Assembly: GCF_031180975.1 (NCBI RefSeq)
Contig: NZ_JAPSLI010000005.1
Location: forward strand, 186,001-250,000
DNA: 64,000 bases
From: Microbacterium sp.
GTDB lineage: Bacteria > Actinomycetota > Actinomycetes > Actinomycetales > Microbacteriaceae
Direction of reading: 5' to 3'
In this document: positions 44,023 to 52,320 of the stretch, piece by piece
Position numbering within the stretch: the first letter of the stretch is position 1
Layout of the letters: every line of letters begins with the position of its first letter
Notes under the pieces: generated by a model
What the model was told of the DNA's origin: nothing
The model's database searches: none
Seen by the model: the letters and a program-made list of their open reading frames with translations, nothing else
Position numbers and translations under genes: made by a program

Positions 44023-44125
44023 TTGATGCGCAGACGACTCAACGCGCTTCGCGCATCGAGTCGTCTCGCATCAACACTCAGCGCCCGGTGCTGCGGCATT
44101 GCCTGCAGGTCTCCCGGGCGCTGAG
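44023..44125. repeat. Two tandem inverted repeats between PrsW and Cache genes
   Basis: The first, 44023-44074, has arms TTGATGCG-C-AGACGACTC and GAGTCGTCT-CGCATCAA around a 17-base centre that can form a further GCGC hairpin. The second, 44077-44125, has perfect 12-base arms CTCAGCGCCCGG and CCGGGCGCTGAG around 25 bases. They could be terminators for the convergent genes or part of a mobile repeat. Confidence 0.7.
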
Positions 44126-44163
44126 TTGGTCTACACACAGGGTGTCGCGCCTCGTGGACGATG

Positions 44164-44886
44164 TCAAGACTTCTCGCTCACCCCGTTGTTCTCCACGATC
44201 ACGTCCAGAGCCACCCCTTCGCACGCGATACGGGGCAGTTCGGCGAGTCGGCTGCCGCGGACGGAGTCGCCGGTCGCGCATCTCGGGTCGGTGGACACCA
44301 CCACACGGCCGACGCCGTTGACCAGCGTCACCTGGTGTCCGAGGGCCGCGAACCGCGGGGTGAGCTCGCGCTCGACGTCCGACACCAGCAGGTCGAGGCC
44401 GGCGACCCCCATGGCCGTGCCGTCGACCACCGCGGGAACGGCGATGGTGATGGTGTACTCGTCACTGCACAGATAGTCCACGTAGGGTCCCGCGACGTGC
44501 GGGGCACCCGTGGACATCGGCACCCGGTACCACTCGAGCTCGCTGTAGTCGATGTGCTCCTTGTTCACCGACTGCGCGGCGAGCACCAGCTGTCGACGGT
44601 CGGCGCCCTGCCACCAGGCGAGATGGCTGTGCGCGTCCGAGAGCAGGTCGATTGCGGCGATGAACCCCGCGCCGTACACCGGCGCCTCCTCGAGATCGAG
44701 GGTCTGCAGAGCGTACGGCTCCACCAGGGCGTCCACTTTCGCGCGGGTGAGCGGGCCAGCGCGCAGCGCCGAGGCCAGCTGCTCGGCGAACGGATCGACC
44801 CAGCTCAACAGCATCCTGATGGGCGAGCCGAAGTAGTCCTGGACGATCTCGGCGGCATCCGCCGGGGCGGTGGTGGGTGTGGTCAT
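44164..44886 (-). CDS. Soluble Cache-type sensor domain protein
   Basis: A 240-residue protein whose central part (about 80-215) resembles a single Cache/PDC ligand-binding domain: WYRVPMSTGAPHVAGPYVD, then YTITIAVPAVVDGTAMGVAGLDL, and VTLVNGVGRVVVSTD. Cache domains are normally extracytoplasmic parts of receptors, but no signal peptide or membrane helix is visible here and no effector domain follows. It lies 33 bp downstream of the FadR-type regulator on the same strand, divergent from a Pot-type transporter. A cytosolic ligand sensor or chaperone for that regulator is a reasonable guess, not shown. Confidence 0.75.
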   Translation of the reverse strand: MTTPTTAPADAAEIVQDYFGSPIRMLLSWVDPFAEQLASALRAGPLTRAKVDALVEPYALQTLDLEEAPVYGAGFIAAIDLLSDAHSHLAWWQGADRRQLVLAAQSVNKEHIDYSELEWYRVPMSTGAPHVAGPYVDYLCSDEYTITIAVPAVVDGTAMGVAGLDLLVSDVERELTPRFAALGHQVTLVNGVGRVVVSTDPRCATGDSVRGSRLAELPRIACEGVALDVIVENNGVSEKS

Positions 44887-44919
44887 CGCGTCCTCCTGTG
44901 CACGTCGATGGGGGTCTGG

Positions 44920-45732
44920 TCAGCGCGGGGCTGCGGTCTGCAGTTCGATGAGCGCGTCGATCACGTCGGTGACCATCTGCTCGCAGCGCCGGCCGGCGGC
45001 GTCCGGGTCGGCGTTCTCGACGGCGTCGATGATCGCTCGGATGCTGTCTGCCTGTCGGCGCAGCCCGTCATGGTCGGGAGCGACGAGCCGAAGATACGGC
45101 GAGAACTCGGCCTGCAACTTCATCTGCTCGCGGGTGAGCCGCGCCGACTGGCTCAGCGACGCGAGCTCGACCTGCACGTCGTCCAGGAGGCGGCGCTGCT
45201 GCTCCGGATCGAGCTCATCGATGCGCTCCAGGCGCCGGCGCACTGTGCGCGTCTCGCTCTCGTCGGCGCGCCGGGCGGCGAGGCGCACCGCTGCCGCCGT
45301 GATGGCGGCGTAGTGGGCGCCCATGTCGCGCAGCGCGAGGCGGGAACTCTTCATCACCGCGGCGCGGGCGAAGGCGAGCGGGTCGGCGTCGTCCACCACG
45401 AAGCTTCCGCCGTTGCGGCCGCGGCGCGTCACGATCAGCCCGCGACCGCGCACCGCGAGCAGCGCCTCGCGCACGGTGACGGGCGCCACACCGAAGCTGC
45501 GCGCCAGCTCCGACTCCGACGGCAGGCGCTCGCCGGCGCGCAGATGACCGCGGTTGATGGCATCCACCAGCCGCCGCTCCACCATCTCGGCGCGGCCCTC
45601 GTCGCCGATGGGCTGGAACAGGGCCCCCTGCAGCCGATGGGGCTGGCGCGCGCCGGGCCGCGCCCTCGCCGGAGCGCCCGGCGCACCGGTGACGGGGGCG
45701 TCGGTCTCCGGGGGAGACGGCAGCGGTTCCAT
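44920..45732 (-). CDS. FadR/GntR-family transcriptional regulator
   Basis: A 270-residue regulator with an N-terminal extension of about 45 residues rich in Pro and Ala. The winged helix-turn-helix is GHLRAGERLPSESELARSFGVAPVTVREALLAVRGRGLIVT in outline, and the C-terminal domain is an all-helical FCD ligand-binding domain. GntR/FCD proteins usually repress uptake or catabolic genes until a small acid or amine binds. It is divergent from the Pot-type transporter with a 111-bp gap that contains a clear promoter, so it most likely controls that operon and itself. Confidence 0.9.
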   Translation of the reverse strand: MEPLPSPPETDAPVTGAPGAPARARPGARQPHRLQGALFQPIGDEGRAEMVERRLVDAINRGHLRAGERLPSESELARSFGVAPVTVREALLAVRGRGLIVTRRGRNGGSFVVDDADPLAFARAAVMKSSRLALRDMGAHYAAITAAAVRLAARRADESETRTVRRRLERIDELDPEQQRRLLDDVQVELASLSQSARLTREQMKLQAEFSPYLRLVAPDHDGLRRQADSIRAIIDAVENADPDAAGRRCEQMVTDVIDALIELQTAAPR

Positions 45733-45772
45733 GTCGCTGATTCTTCCACCTCGACGACTTCGGCAACACCAC

Positions 45773-45801
45773 TTGAAATATGTCCTACGGTTTTATATGT
45801 T
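45773..45801 (+). promoter_or_regulatory. Promoter of the Pot-type ABC operon
   Basis: TTGAAA (45773-45778), a 17-base spacer and TATGTT (45796-45801). The segment is AT-rich and holds ATATGT twice in direct orientation, a possible regulator site. The start would give a leader of about 36 bases with GAGGAG before the ATG at 45844. Confidence 0.65.
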
Positions 45802-45843
45802 TAAGCGCACCTTCCGAGTTCGACGGAGATCGAGGAGTCCGAG

Positions 45844-46914
45844 ATGGCCACTGCCGCCCCCACCACGCACGAGGCGAACGACGCCTCTGCCGTCAAGGGC
45901 AGCGTCTCGCTGCAGTCGCTCACCAAGTCGTTCGGCGAGTTCACCGCCGTGCGCGATCTGGACCTCGAGGTGGCGCCGGGGGAGTTCCTCTCCATGCTCG
46001 GCCCGTCCGGCTCGGGCAAGACCACCGTGCTGCGGGTCATCGCGGGATTCGAGGAGGCGACCTCCGGAACCGTCCGTCTCTCCGGCGTCGACGTCACACG
46101 GGTGCCGCCGCACGCGCGCAATGTGAACACCGTGTTCCAGGACTATGCGCTCTTCCCGCACCTGACCATCGCCGAGAACGTCGGCTACGGCCTCCGTGTT
46201 CGCGGCACCGGCAAGGCCGAGCGCGTGGAGCAGGTCACCGAGTCGCTCCGACGCGTGCGGCTGGATCATGTCGCCGATCGGCTGCCGCACCAGCTGTCCG
46301 GCGGTCAGCGGCAGCGCATCGCGCTGGCGCGCGCGCTCATCCTGCGCCCGCAGGTGCTGCTGCTCGACGAGCCGCTCGGCGCCCTGGACAAGCAGCTGCG
46401 CGAGCAGATGCAAATCGAGCTGAAGCAGATCCAGCGCGAGGTCGGCATCACGTTCATCTTCGTCACGCACGACCAGGAGGAGGCGCTCACGCTGAGCGAC
46501 CGCGTGGCCGTGTTCAACAACGGCCGGATCGAGCAGGTCGGCAGCGCACGGGACGTCTACGAGAACCCGCAGACCGAGTTCGTCGCACGCTTCCTCGGCC
46601 TGTCCAACCTCATCGAGGCCGCTCTGGCCGAGGAGCTCACCGGCGACCGGCGCACCATGAGCATCCGCCCCGAGCGGGTCCGACTGCAGCCGGCATCCGA
46701 TCCCCTCCGCGACGGCGATGTCGGCCTGCTCGGCACCGTGCGCGAGGTCGTCTACACCGGTCCGGCGACCCGCTTCCTCATCACGGCGGATGCCGGAGTC
46801 GAGCTCATCGCCGAGCAGCCGAACGCACACCACCCCGCGCACGAGCAGGCGCTCGGCCGCGGCGACCACGTCCGCGCCGTGTGGAATCCCACCCACGCCG
46901 CGCGGCTTCCCTGA
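45844..46914 (+). CDS. potA: ABC transporter ATP-binding protein, PotA-like
   Basis: ATPase of a polyamine/opine/iron-type importer. The nucleotide-binding domain has Walker A GPSGSGKTT, the Q loop TVFQDYALFPH, signature LSGGQRQRIALARAL, Walker B VLLLDEPLGALD and the switch histidine in FVTHDQEEAL. A C-terminal TOBE-like domain (about residues 270-350) is typical for PotA. It is the first gene of an operon with a binding protein and two permeases. The order A-D-B-C and domain types fit the spermidine/putrescine family, but other cationic substrates are possible. Confidence 0.92.
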   Translation: MATAAPTTHEANDASAVKGSVSLQSLTKSFGEFTAVRDLDLEVAPGEFLSMLGPSGSGKTTVLRVIAGFEEATSGTVRLSGVDVTRVPPHARNVNTVFQDYALFPHLTIAENVGYGLRVRGTGKAERVEQVTESLRRVRLDHVADRLPHQLSGGQRQRIALARALILRPQVLLLDEPLGALDKQLREQMQIELKQIQREVGITFIFVTHDQEEALTLSDRVAVFNNGRIEQVGSARDVYENPQTEFVARFLGLSNLIEAALAEELTGDRRTMSIRPERVRLQPASDPLRDGDVGLLGTVREVVYTGPATRFLITADAGVELIAEQPNAHHPAHEQALGRGDHVRAVWNPTHAARLP

Positions 46915-46954
46915 AAACCCCACCGAGAAGCACTGATCCCGAAGGAGCGATCCC

Positions 46955-48145
46955 ATGCGCAAGAAGATCCTGGCAGCCGGGGCGATGGCGGCAGCAGCCG
47001 CTCTGGCACTGTCCGGCTGTTCCGGCACCACCGACGCGGCACCCGCGGCGGGCGGTGACGGTCAGCTGAAGATCGACGTCCCCGACATCCCGATGATGGA
47101 GAAGCTGGGGGAGAACGAGAAGGAGGTGAACATCATCGCCTGGTCGGGCTTCGTGGAGCCGGCCTGGAGCGACGAGTTCACCAAGATGACGGGGTGCACG
47201 GTCAACCGCCGCGTCGCGGGCACCAGCGACGAGATGGTGCAGCTGATGCGCACCGGCGACTACGACCTCGTGTCGGCGTCAGGCGACGCGAGCCTGCGAC
47301 TCATCGCCGGCGGCGACGTCCAGCCGCTGAACCTGGACCTGATCCCGAACTTCGGCGACGACATCGTCGAGGGCATGAAGGGCCAGATCTACGACACTAT
47401 CAACGGCAAGTCGTACGGCATCCCGATCGGGCGCGGCGCGAACATCCTGCAGTACAACAGCGAGGTCGTCACCGAGGAGCCGACCAGCTGGGACGTCGCC
47501 TGGGAGAAGGACAGCCCGTACGCCGGCAAGGTGATCGCGTACGACGCGCCGATCTACATCGCGGACGCCGCCGTCTATCTGATGGCGCACGAGCCCGAGC
47601 TGGGCATCAAGAACCCGTACGCGCTCGACCAGAAGCAGCTGGATGCCGCCATCGACCTGCTCAAGCAGCAGAACGAGATCGTCTCCGAGTACTGGTCCGA
47701 CCCCGCCGCGCAGATCACGTCGTTCGCCGGCGGCACCACGGTGCTAGGCACGTCGTGGGAGGTGCTGCGCAAGCTGGCCCAGGACGACAAGTTCAAGAGC
47801 GTGCTCCCTGAGGAGGGCTCGACCGGCTGGTCGGACGCCTGGATGCTGGCGGCCGAGGCGAAGAACCCGAACTGCGCGTACGCGTGGATGGACTACGCCT
47901 CCTCGCCGGAGGTGAACGGCGCGATCGCGATGAACTTCGGCATGGCCCCGGCCAACGCCGCGTTCTGCGACACCAGCGCCGAGGCCAAGGCCCACTGCGA
48001 CTACTACCACGCCACCGACGAGGAGTACTTCAAGAAGGTGTGGTTCTGGACCACTCCGATCGAGCAGTGCATCGACGGTCGCACCGACGTCACCTGCACG
48101 AACTTCCAGCAGTGGACGGACGCCTGGCTCTCGGTCAAGGGCTGA
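46955..48145 (+). CDS. potD: ABC transporter substrate-binding lipoprotein, PotD/PotF-like
   Basis: A 396-residue periplasm-side binding protein with lipoprotein signal (lipobox LSGC at about residues 19-22). The mature part has the PotD-type opening VNIIAWSGFVEPAWSDEFTK and the GIPIGRGANILQYN hinge region. Five further cysteines occur in the mature chain, four of them in the last 90 residues, so disulfides are possible. The ligand is unknown; polyamine binding would be the family default. A strong stem-loop follows the stop codon before the permease genes. Confidence 0.9.
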   Translation: MRKKILAAGAMAAAAALALSGCSGTTDAAPAAGGDGQLKIDVPDIPMMEKLGENEKEVNIIAWSGFVEPAWSDEFTKMTGCTVNRRVAGTSDEMVQLMRTGDYDLVSASGDASLRLIAGGDVQPLNLDLIPNFGDDIVEGMKGQIYDTINGKSYGIPIGRGANILQYNSEVVTEEPTSWDVAWEKDSPYAGKVIAYDAPIYIADAAVYLMAHEPELGIKNPYALDQKQLDAAIDLLKQQNEIVSEYWSDPAAQITSFAGGTTVLGTSWEVLRKLAQDDKFKSVLPEEGSTGWSDAWMLAAEAKNPNCAYAWMDYASSPEVNGAIAMNFGMAPANAAFCDTSAEAKAHCDYYHATDEEYFKKVWFWTTPIEQCIDGRTDVTCTNFQQWTDAWLSVKG

Positions 48146-48152
48146 ACACGCG

Positions 48153-48182
48153 CCGGGGGCGGGGCTCGCGCCCTGCCCCCGG
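48153..48182 (+). other. Stem-loop after the Pot binding-protein gene
   Basis: CCGGGGGC pairs with GCCCCCGG, with further GGG/CCC pairing inside. It lies between the binding-protein and permease genes, a place where hairpins commonly protect the upstream mRNA and lower expression downstream. Confidence 0.6.
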
Positions 48183-48209
48183 ACCCTCTTCTTCGACGAC
48201 AGGATCGAC

Positions 48210-49037
48210 ATGAAACGCCGCGCACGGATCGCGGGCCTGCTGGCCCTGCCGATGACCTGGCTCATCGGGATCTACATCTTCTCCCTCGTGATGCTGCTGG
48301 TCACCGCGTTCTGGGTGACGGACCCGTTCACCTCGAAGGTGAAGCCCGGGTTCACGATGCGCAACTTCGAGCAGCTGGTCGTCAATCCGGCCTACCTCTC
48401 CACCTCGCTGCGCACGCTCGGGATCGCCCTCGCGGTCACCGCGCTGTCGATCCTGGTGTCGGTGCCGCTCGGGATCTTCATGGCGAAGGTCGCCTCGCCC
48501 TGGCTGCGCGCGGTGCTCGCCGTCTCCATCACGCTGCCGCTGTGGGCCGGCTACCTCGTGAAGATCCTCGCCATGAGGATCACGTTCACCGAGGAGGGCT
48601 TCTTCAACTGGCTGGTCGCGCCGTTCGGCATCCGCGGTCCGGGCTTCAGCCTCTTCACCGCCGTCCTCACGCTGACCTACCTGTGGCTGCCGTACATGGC
48701 GGTTCCGGTGTACACCGCGATCCGGCAGCTGCCGCCGAACCTCTTCGACGCGTCCGCCGACCTCGGCGCCGGCTCGTGGCGCACCATCCGCACCGTCGTG
48801 CTTCCGCTGATCAAGCCCGCCATCATCGCCGGCTCGGTGTTCACGTTCTCGCTCAGCCTGGGCGACTATCTCGCGGCGCGCTTCGTGGGCGGCGACACCC
48901 AGATGATCGGCAGCGTGATCGCCTCGAACATCAACCTCAACCCGCCGCTCGCCGCAGCGTTCTCGGTGGTGCCGATCGCCTTCGTCGTCATCTACCTCGT
49001 GAGCGTGCAGCGCACCGGGGCCCTGGAAAGGATGTGA
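48210..49037 (+). CDS. potB: ABC transporter permease, PotB-like
   Basis: A 275-residue inner-membrane permease with six hydrophobic helices. The cytoplasmic EAA-type loop is present around FDASADLGAGSWRTIRTVVLPLIKP. It follows the binding-protein gene and the downstream permease starts eight bases after its stop, so both permeases are probably translated together. It would form the membrane channel with the PotC-like protein. Confidence 0.9.
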   Translation: MKRRARIAGLLALPMTWLIGIYIFSLVMLLVTAFWVTDPFTSKVKPGFTMRNFEQLVVNPAYLSTSLRTLGIALAVTALSILVSVPLGIFMAKVASPWLRAVLAVSITLPLWAGYLVKILAMRITFTEEGFFNWLVAPFGIRGPGFSLFTAVLTLTYLWLPYMAVPVYTAIRQLPPNLFDASADLGAGSWRTIRTVVLPLIKPAIIAGSVFTFSLSLGDYLAARFVGGDTQMIGSVIASNINLNPPLAAAFSVVPIAFVVIYLVSVQRTGALERM

Positions 49038-49044
49038 CCGCACC

Positions 49045-49857
49045 ATGCTGAGACTGTCTCGCACGTCCAAGATCGTGCTGGGCGCGATCGTCGCCGTCAT
49101 CCTCGCCTTCATGTACGTGCCGCTCATGCTGGTCGTGCTGAACTCGTTCAACGCCGCGCGGATCGCCAGCTGGCCCGTGCCCGGCTTCTCGCTGGAGTGG
49201 TGGGGCAAGGCGTTCGCCAGCGTGCCCGTCCGCCAGGCGCTGCTCAACTCGGTCCTGGTCGCCGCCGGCGCCACCGTCATCGCGGTCATCCTCGGAACGC
49301 TGGTCGCGTTCGCACTGCAGCGGTACCGCTTCTTCGGTCAGCGGGCCGTGAACCTGCTCGTGGTGCTGCCGATCGCGCTGCCGGGCATCGTCACCGGTGT
49401 CGCGCTCAACAATACGTACAACCAGTTGTTGGAGCCGATCGGCATCCAGGTCGGGTTCTACGGGATGATCATCGCGCACGGCACCTTCTGCATCGTGATG
49501 GTGTTCAACAACGTGCTCGCGCGGCTGCGCCGCCTCAACCCGAGCATCGAAGAGGCGTCCAAGGACCTCGGCGCCACCCCGTGGCAGACGTTCCGGCTGG
49601 TGACCTTTCCGCAGTTCCGCAGTGCACTGGTGGCAGGGGCGATCCTGGCATTCGCGCTCAGCTTCGACGAGGTGTACGTGACGATCTTCACGGCTCCGCC
49701 GGGCGTCGACACGCTGCCGCTGTGGATCATGAACCAGATGGCCAGACCCAACGAGGCGAACGTCGTCAATGTGGTGGCGACCGTCGTGATCCTGTCGTCG
49801 TTCATCCCGGTCTGGGTGTCGCAGCGGCTCGGCCGCGACATCACCGAGCGGGACTGA
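49045..49857 (+). CDS. potC: ABC transporter permease, PotC-like
   Basis: A 270-residue permease with six helices beginning in VLGAIVAVILAFMYVPLMLVVLNSF in outline. The coupling loop is IEEASKDLGATPWQTFRLVTFP, matching the EAA motif. It is the last gene of the Pot-type operon. Two hairpins follow its stop. Alternative starts near the N-terminus make little difference. Confidence 0.9.
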   Translation: MLRLSRTSKIVLGAIVAVILAFMYVPLMLVVLNSFNAARIASWPVPGFSLEWWGKAFASVPVRQALLNSVLVAAGATVIAVILGTLVAFALQRYRFFGQRAVNLLVVLPIALPGIVTGVALNNTYNQLLEPIGIQVGFYGMIIAHGTFCIVMVFNNVLARLRRLNPSIEEASKDLGATPWQTFRLVTFPQFRSALVAGAILAFALSFDEVYVTIFTAPPGVDTLPLWIMNQMARPNEANVVNVVATVVILSSFIPVWVSQRLGRDITERD

Positions 49858-49861
49858 AACC

Positions 49862-49914
49862 AGGGCGAACGCGGTCGGGCCGAGGGCCGGAGGAGGGTGC
49901 ACCGCGTTCGCCCT
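49862..49914 (+). terminator. Long-stem terminator after the Pot-type operon
   Basis: AGGGCGAACGCGGT and its perfect complement (14 bp) flank a 25-base loop that can fold again. It starts four bases after the potC stop. Confidence 0.65.
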
Positions 49915-49920
49915 CAGCGC

Positions 49921-49950
49921 AGGCCTCGCGTTGACCGATGCGCGAGGCCT
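49921..49950. other. Second hairpin upstream of the small FKBP gene
   Basis: AGGCCTCGCG and CGCGAGGCCT are perfect 10-bp arms around ten bases. It ends 16 bases before the FKBP ATG and may add to termination or sit in that gene's leader. Confidence 0.55.
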
Positions 49951-49966
49951 CGGGTTGTATGGAGGC

Positions 49967-50335
49967 ATGACTGATCGCACAAAGCCCGAGTTCGACGCGC
50001 CGACCGGCCCCGCCCCCGCGGAGCTCGTCATCCGCGACATCATCGAGGGAGACGGTGCCGAGGCCAAGCCCGGTGACACGGTCACCGTCCACTACGCAGG
50101 CGTCGAGTACGACTCCGGCGAGGAGTTCGACTCCTCCTGGGGCCGCGGCGAGACCATCCAGTTCCCGCTGCGCGGCCTGATCCAGGGGTGGCAGGAGGGC
50201 ATCCCCGGCATGAAGGTCGGCGGACGTCGCGAGCTGGTCATCCCGCCGCACCTCGCCTACGGACCGGCCGGAGCCGGTCACTTCCTGTCCGGCAAAACCC
50301 TGATCTTCATCATCGACCTGGTCGCCGTCGGCTGA
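49967..50335 (+). CDS. Small FKBP-type peptidyl-prolyl isomerase
   Basis: Single-domain cytosolic FKBP of 122 residues. The diagnostic run is visible: VTVHYAGVEYDSGEEFDSSW, PLRGLIQGWQEGIPGMKVGG and ELVIPPHLAYGPAG, giving nearly all FK506-site aromatics. The ATG at 49967 is preceded by GGAGG, but only one base separates them, so the true ribosome-binding spacing is unusual. A TTG 36 bases upstream in frame lies in the hairpin loop and is less likely. Confidence 0.93.
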   Translation: MTDRTKPEFDAPTGPAPAELVIRDIIEGDGAEAKPGDTVTVHYAGVEYDSGEEFDSSWGRGETIQFPLRGLIQGWQEGIPGMKVGGRRELVIPPHLAYGPAGAGHFLSGKTLIFIIDLVAVG

Positions 50336-50349
50336 CCTCGCCCGTCTTC

Positions 50350-50384
50350 GAGAGCCTCCGTCCGGTCCGTCGGCGGAGGCTCTC
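50350..50384. terminator. Hairpin after the small FKBP gene
   Basis: GAGAGCCTCCG and CGGAGGCTCTC form an 11-bp stem; the 13-base loop can fold further. The rest of the gap before the YceI gene holds no other clear site. Confidence 0.65.
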
Positions 50385-50471
50385 GCATGTGCGGGAATAG
50401 ATGTATGCGCATGCATGTTCCTCTCGGATGAGCCGCGAACAGCGGCGGCCCCGAACTGAGGAGAAGCATCG

Positions 50472-51023
50472 ATGTCCATCCAGATCCCCGGCTACCGCCC
50501 TGGCACCTGGGTCCTCGACCCCGCGCACAGCGAGGTCACCTTCAGCGTCCGCCACATGATGATCTCGAAGGTGCGCGGCAGCTTCGGCATCAAGAACGCC
50601 ACGCTGATCGCCCCGGAGAACCCGCTCGAGGCCAAGGTCGAGGCGAACGTCGACGTCACGTCGCTCGACACCGGCGACGAGGGACGCGACGCGCACCTGC
50701 GCTCGGCCGACTTCTTCGACGCCGAGAACCACCCGGTGATGGAGTTCGTGTCGCGCAGCGCACGCGTGGAGGACGGCGACTTCTTCGTGGACGGCGACCT
50801 GACCATCCGCGGCGTCACCAAGCCGGTCAGCTTCGCGTTCGACTTCGGCGGTTTCGGCCAGGACCCGTGGGGCAACTACAAGGCCGGCTCGTCGGCGACC
50901 ACGGTGATCAACCGCGAGGACTTCGGCCTCACCTGGAACGCGGCGCTGGAGACCGGCGGCGTGCTGGTGGGCAAGGACGTCACGATTAGCCTGGACCTGC
51001 AGGGCGCCCTGCAGCAGGACTGA
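50472..51023 (+). CDS. YceI-family protein
   Basis: A 183-residue lipocalin-like beta-barrel of the YceI family, which binds long isoprenoid or amide lipids in characterised members. Family stretches are GTWVLDPAHSEVTFSVRHMM, DEGRDAHLRSADFFD and GDLTIRGVTKPVSFAFDFGG. No signal peptide is visible, so it is probably cytosolic like many actinobacterial members. GAGGAG precedes the ATG. A hairpin lies after the stop. Confidence 0.93.
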   Translation: MSIQIPGYRPGTWVLDPAHSEVTFSVRHMMISKVRGSFGIKNATLIAPENPLEAKVEANVDVTSLDTGDEGRDAHLRSADFFDAENHPVMEFVSRSARVEDGDFFVDGDLTIRGVTKPVSFAFDFGGFGQDPWGNYKAGSSATTVINREDFGLTWNAALETGGVLVGKDVTISLDLQGALQQD

Positions 51024-51046
51024 CGGTCGTCGCTGCCGCGCTGCCG

Positions 51047-51081
51047 GGCCCCCCGGACCCGCCCATGGCGGGTTCGGGGCC
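51047..51081. terminator. Hairpin between the convergent YceI and VOC genes
   Basis: ACCCGCC-CAT-GGCGGGT (7 bp, three-base loop) is extended by GGCCCC/GGGGCC across small bulges. It is followed by TTG on the plus strand. Confidence 0.68.
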
Positions 51082-51105
51082 TTGTGCGTCGTCGGCGGCG
51101 TGCCG

Positions 51106-51459
51106 CTATCCGATCGGCTGCTTGAGACCGAAGACCACTCCGGCCGGATCCGTCACGTAGCACACCAGACCCTCGCCCGGGATCTCGTTGATCTCGCCAC
51201 GCCGTGCGCCGCCGGCGGCTTCCACGTCGGCGACGACGGCGCGAAGATCGTCGACCTCCAGCCAGACGATCACCGGCTGAGCGCTGTGCTCACGGCTCAT
51301 GACGGCGCCGTCGATCCCTGTCCCGGCCCCGGTATCGAGGAGCCGGTAACCCGGGAGATGAGGGGAGCTTCGGCTCCTCCATCCGAACGCCTCGGCGTAG
51401 AACTGTGCAGTCGTGTCGACCGATTCCGACGTGGTCTCGAAGTAGATGATGCGTCCCAT
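51106..51459 (-). CDS. VOC-superfamily (glyoxalase-like) protein
   Basis: A 117-residue protein with one vicinal-oxygen-chelate domain: it begins GRIIYFETTSESVDTTAQFY and ends VTDPAGVVFGLKQ, the usual beta-alpha-beta-beta-beta repeat. Members include glyoxalases, dioxygenases and antibiotic-binding proteins, so no reaction is assigned. TACCGT stands six bases before the ATG. It lies 42 bp downstream of the AraC-type regulator on the same strand, a common pairing. Confidence 0.85.
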   Translation of the reverse strand: MGRIIYFETTSESVDTTAQFYAEAFGWRSRSSPHLPGYRLLDTGAGTGIDGAVMSREHSAQPVIVWLEVDDLRAVVADVEAAGGARRGEINEIPGEGLVCYVTDPAGVVFGLKQPIG

Positions 51460-51465
51460 GCCCCA

Positions 51466-51471
51466 ACGGTA
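51466..51471 (-). promoter_or_regulatory. -10-like TACCGT, leaderless start of the VOC gene
   Basis: On the minus strand TACCGT is followed by TGGGGC and the ATG. Confidence 0.42.
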
Positions 51472-51501
51472 GAGACGGCGAGCGCGATGGGCTTGAACGA
51501 A

Positions 51502-52314
51502 TCATTCACTCTCAGAGGGCCCGAACATCAGCAGGGCGATTCCGTCGAGCCGATCGCGGAACTCGGTCGGCGAGACGCCGGTGTGACGTCGGAACTCGCG
51601 AGCGGCATGCGACTCGTCGGCGTAGCCCCTGGCCGCTGCCAGCATCGCCTGCGTGTCGCCTCCGACGCGGTGGAGCAGGCCCGACGTGAATGCGAAGAAG
51701 CGTCGTATCGAGGCGTACGCCTTCGGGCTCACTCCGACCCACCGCACGAACGCCCGATACAGCGTTGCGGGGGACACGCCCAGGGCGCTCGCCAGCTCGC
51801 TCACCGATACCGCGGGCGGGTCGGCGTCGATCATCGCGGCCGCCGATGCCGCGAGCGCCCTGCCCTGCCGCTCAGACCGCCCCGAACGGGCGCGCCGCGA
51901 CTCGCTGCGGAGCCATTCATCGAGAGCAACCTTCGGATCGGACGCCAGCGATTGCTTCGTCGGCTCGGTTCGGGCGACGCTCCGGACCAGTTCGGGCACT
52001 GCCGGCGCCTGCAGCCACAGCGCCCGGGCTCCCGTGGGCGTGAACTGCACCCCGACATAGTGAGAGGCGCCGCGCTGGGTGATGACGTACGGCTTCTCCG
52101 TGGCAGGCAGGAAGACATCGGCGTTGATCTCGGCGCGCGACGCGCCGGCGGCGCAGCGGTACCCGGCAGTTGCCAGACAGAACTGGACCGTACTGCGGCC
52201 GTTCGGAATCAGCACGGCTCGCACCTCACCCGGCGGATCCGGGGCGACGGCGACCCAGTAGTGCTCGACGACGTCGGCGAGATCGGGGGAGGGGGTGAGC
52301 CGGGCGTACTCCAC
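51502..52314 (-). CDS. AraC-family transcriptional regulator
   Basis: A 270-residue regulator. The C-terminal third holds the two helix-turn-helix motifs of AraC proteins: SVSELASALGVSPATLYRAFVRWVG and AMLAAARGYADESHAAREFRRHTGVSPTEFRD in outline. The N-terminal part resembles the DUF6597-type domain (DLADVVEHYWVAVAPDP). The inducer is unknown. It is likely co-transcribed with the VOC gene and is divergent from the YCII/ECF42 pair. The GTG start has TAAGTT six bases upstream. Confidence 0.88.
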   Translation of the reverse strand: MEYARLTPSPDLADVVEHYWVAVAPDPPGEVRAVLIPNGRSTVQFCLATAGYRCAAGASRAEINADVFLPATEKPYVITQRGASHYVGVQFTPTGARALWLQAPAVPELVRSVARTEPTKQSLASDPKVALDEWLRSESRRARSGRSERQGRALAASAAAMIDADPPAVSVSELASALGVSPATLYRAFVRWVGVSPKAYASIRRFFAFTSGLLHRVGGDTQAMLAAARGYADESHAAREFRRHTGVSPTEFRDRLDGIALLMFGPSESE

Positions 52315-52320
52315 CGCCTC

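Noticed and set aside
49931..49966. TTG start 36 bases upstream for the small FKBP
   Set aside because: It lies in a hairpin loop and adds residues not seen in the family; the ATG at 49967 fits better.
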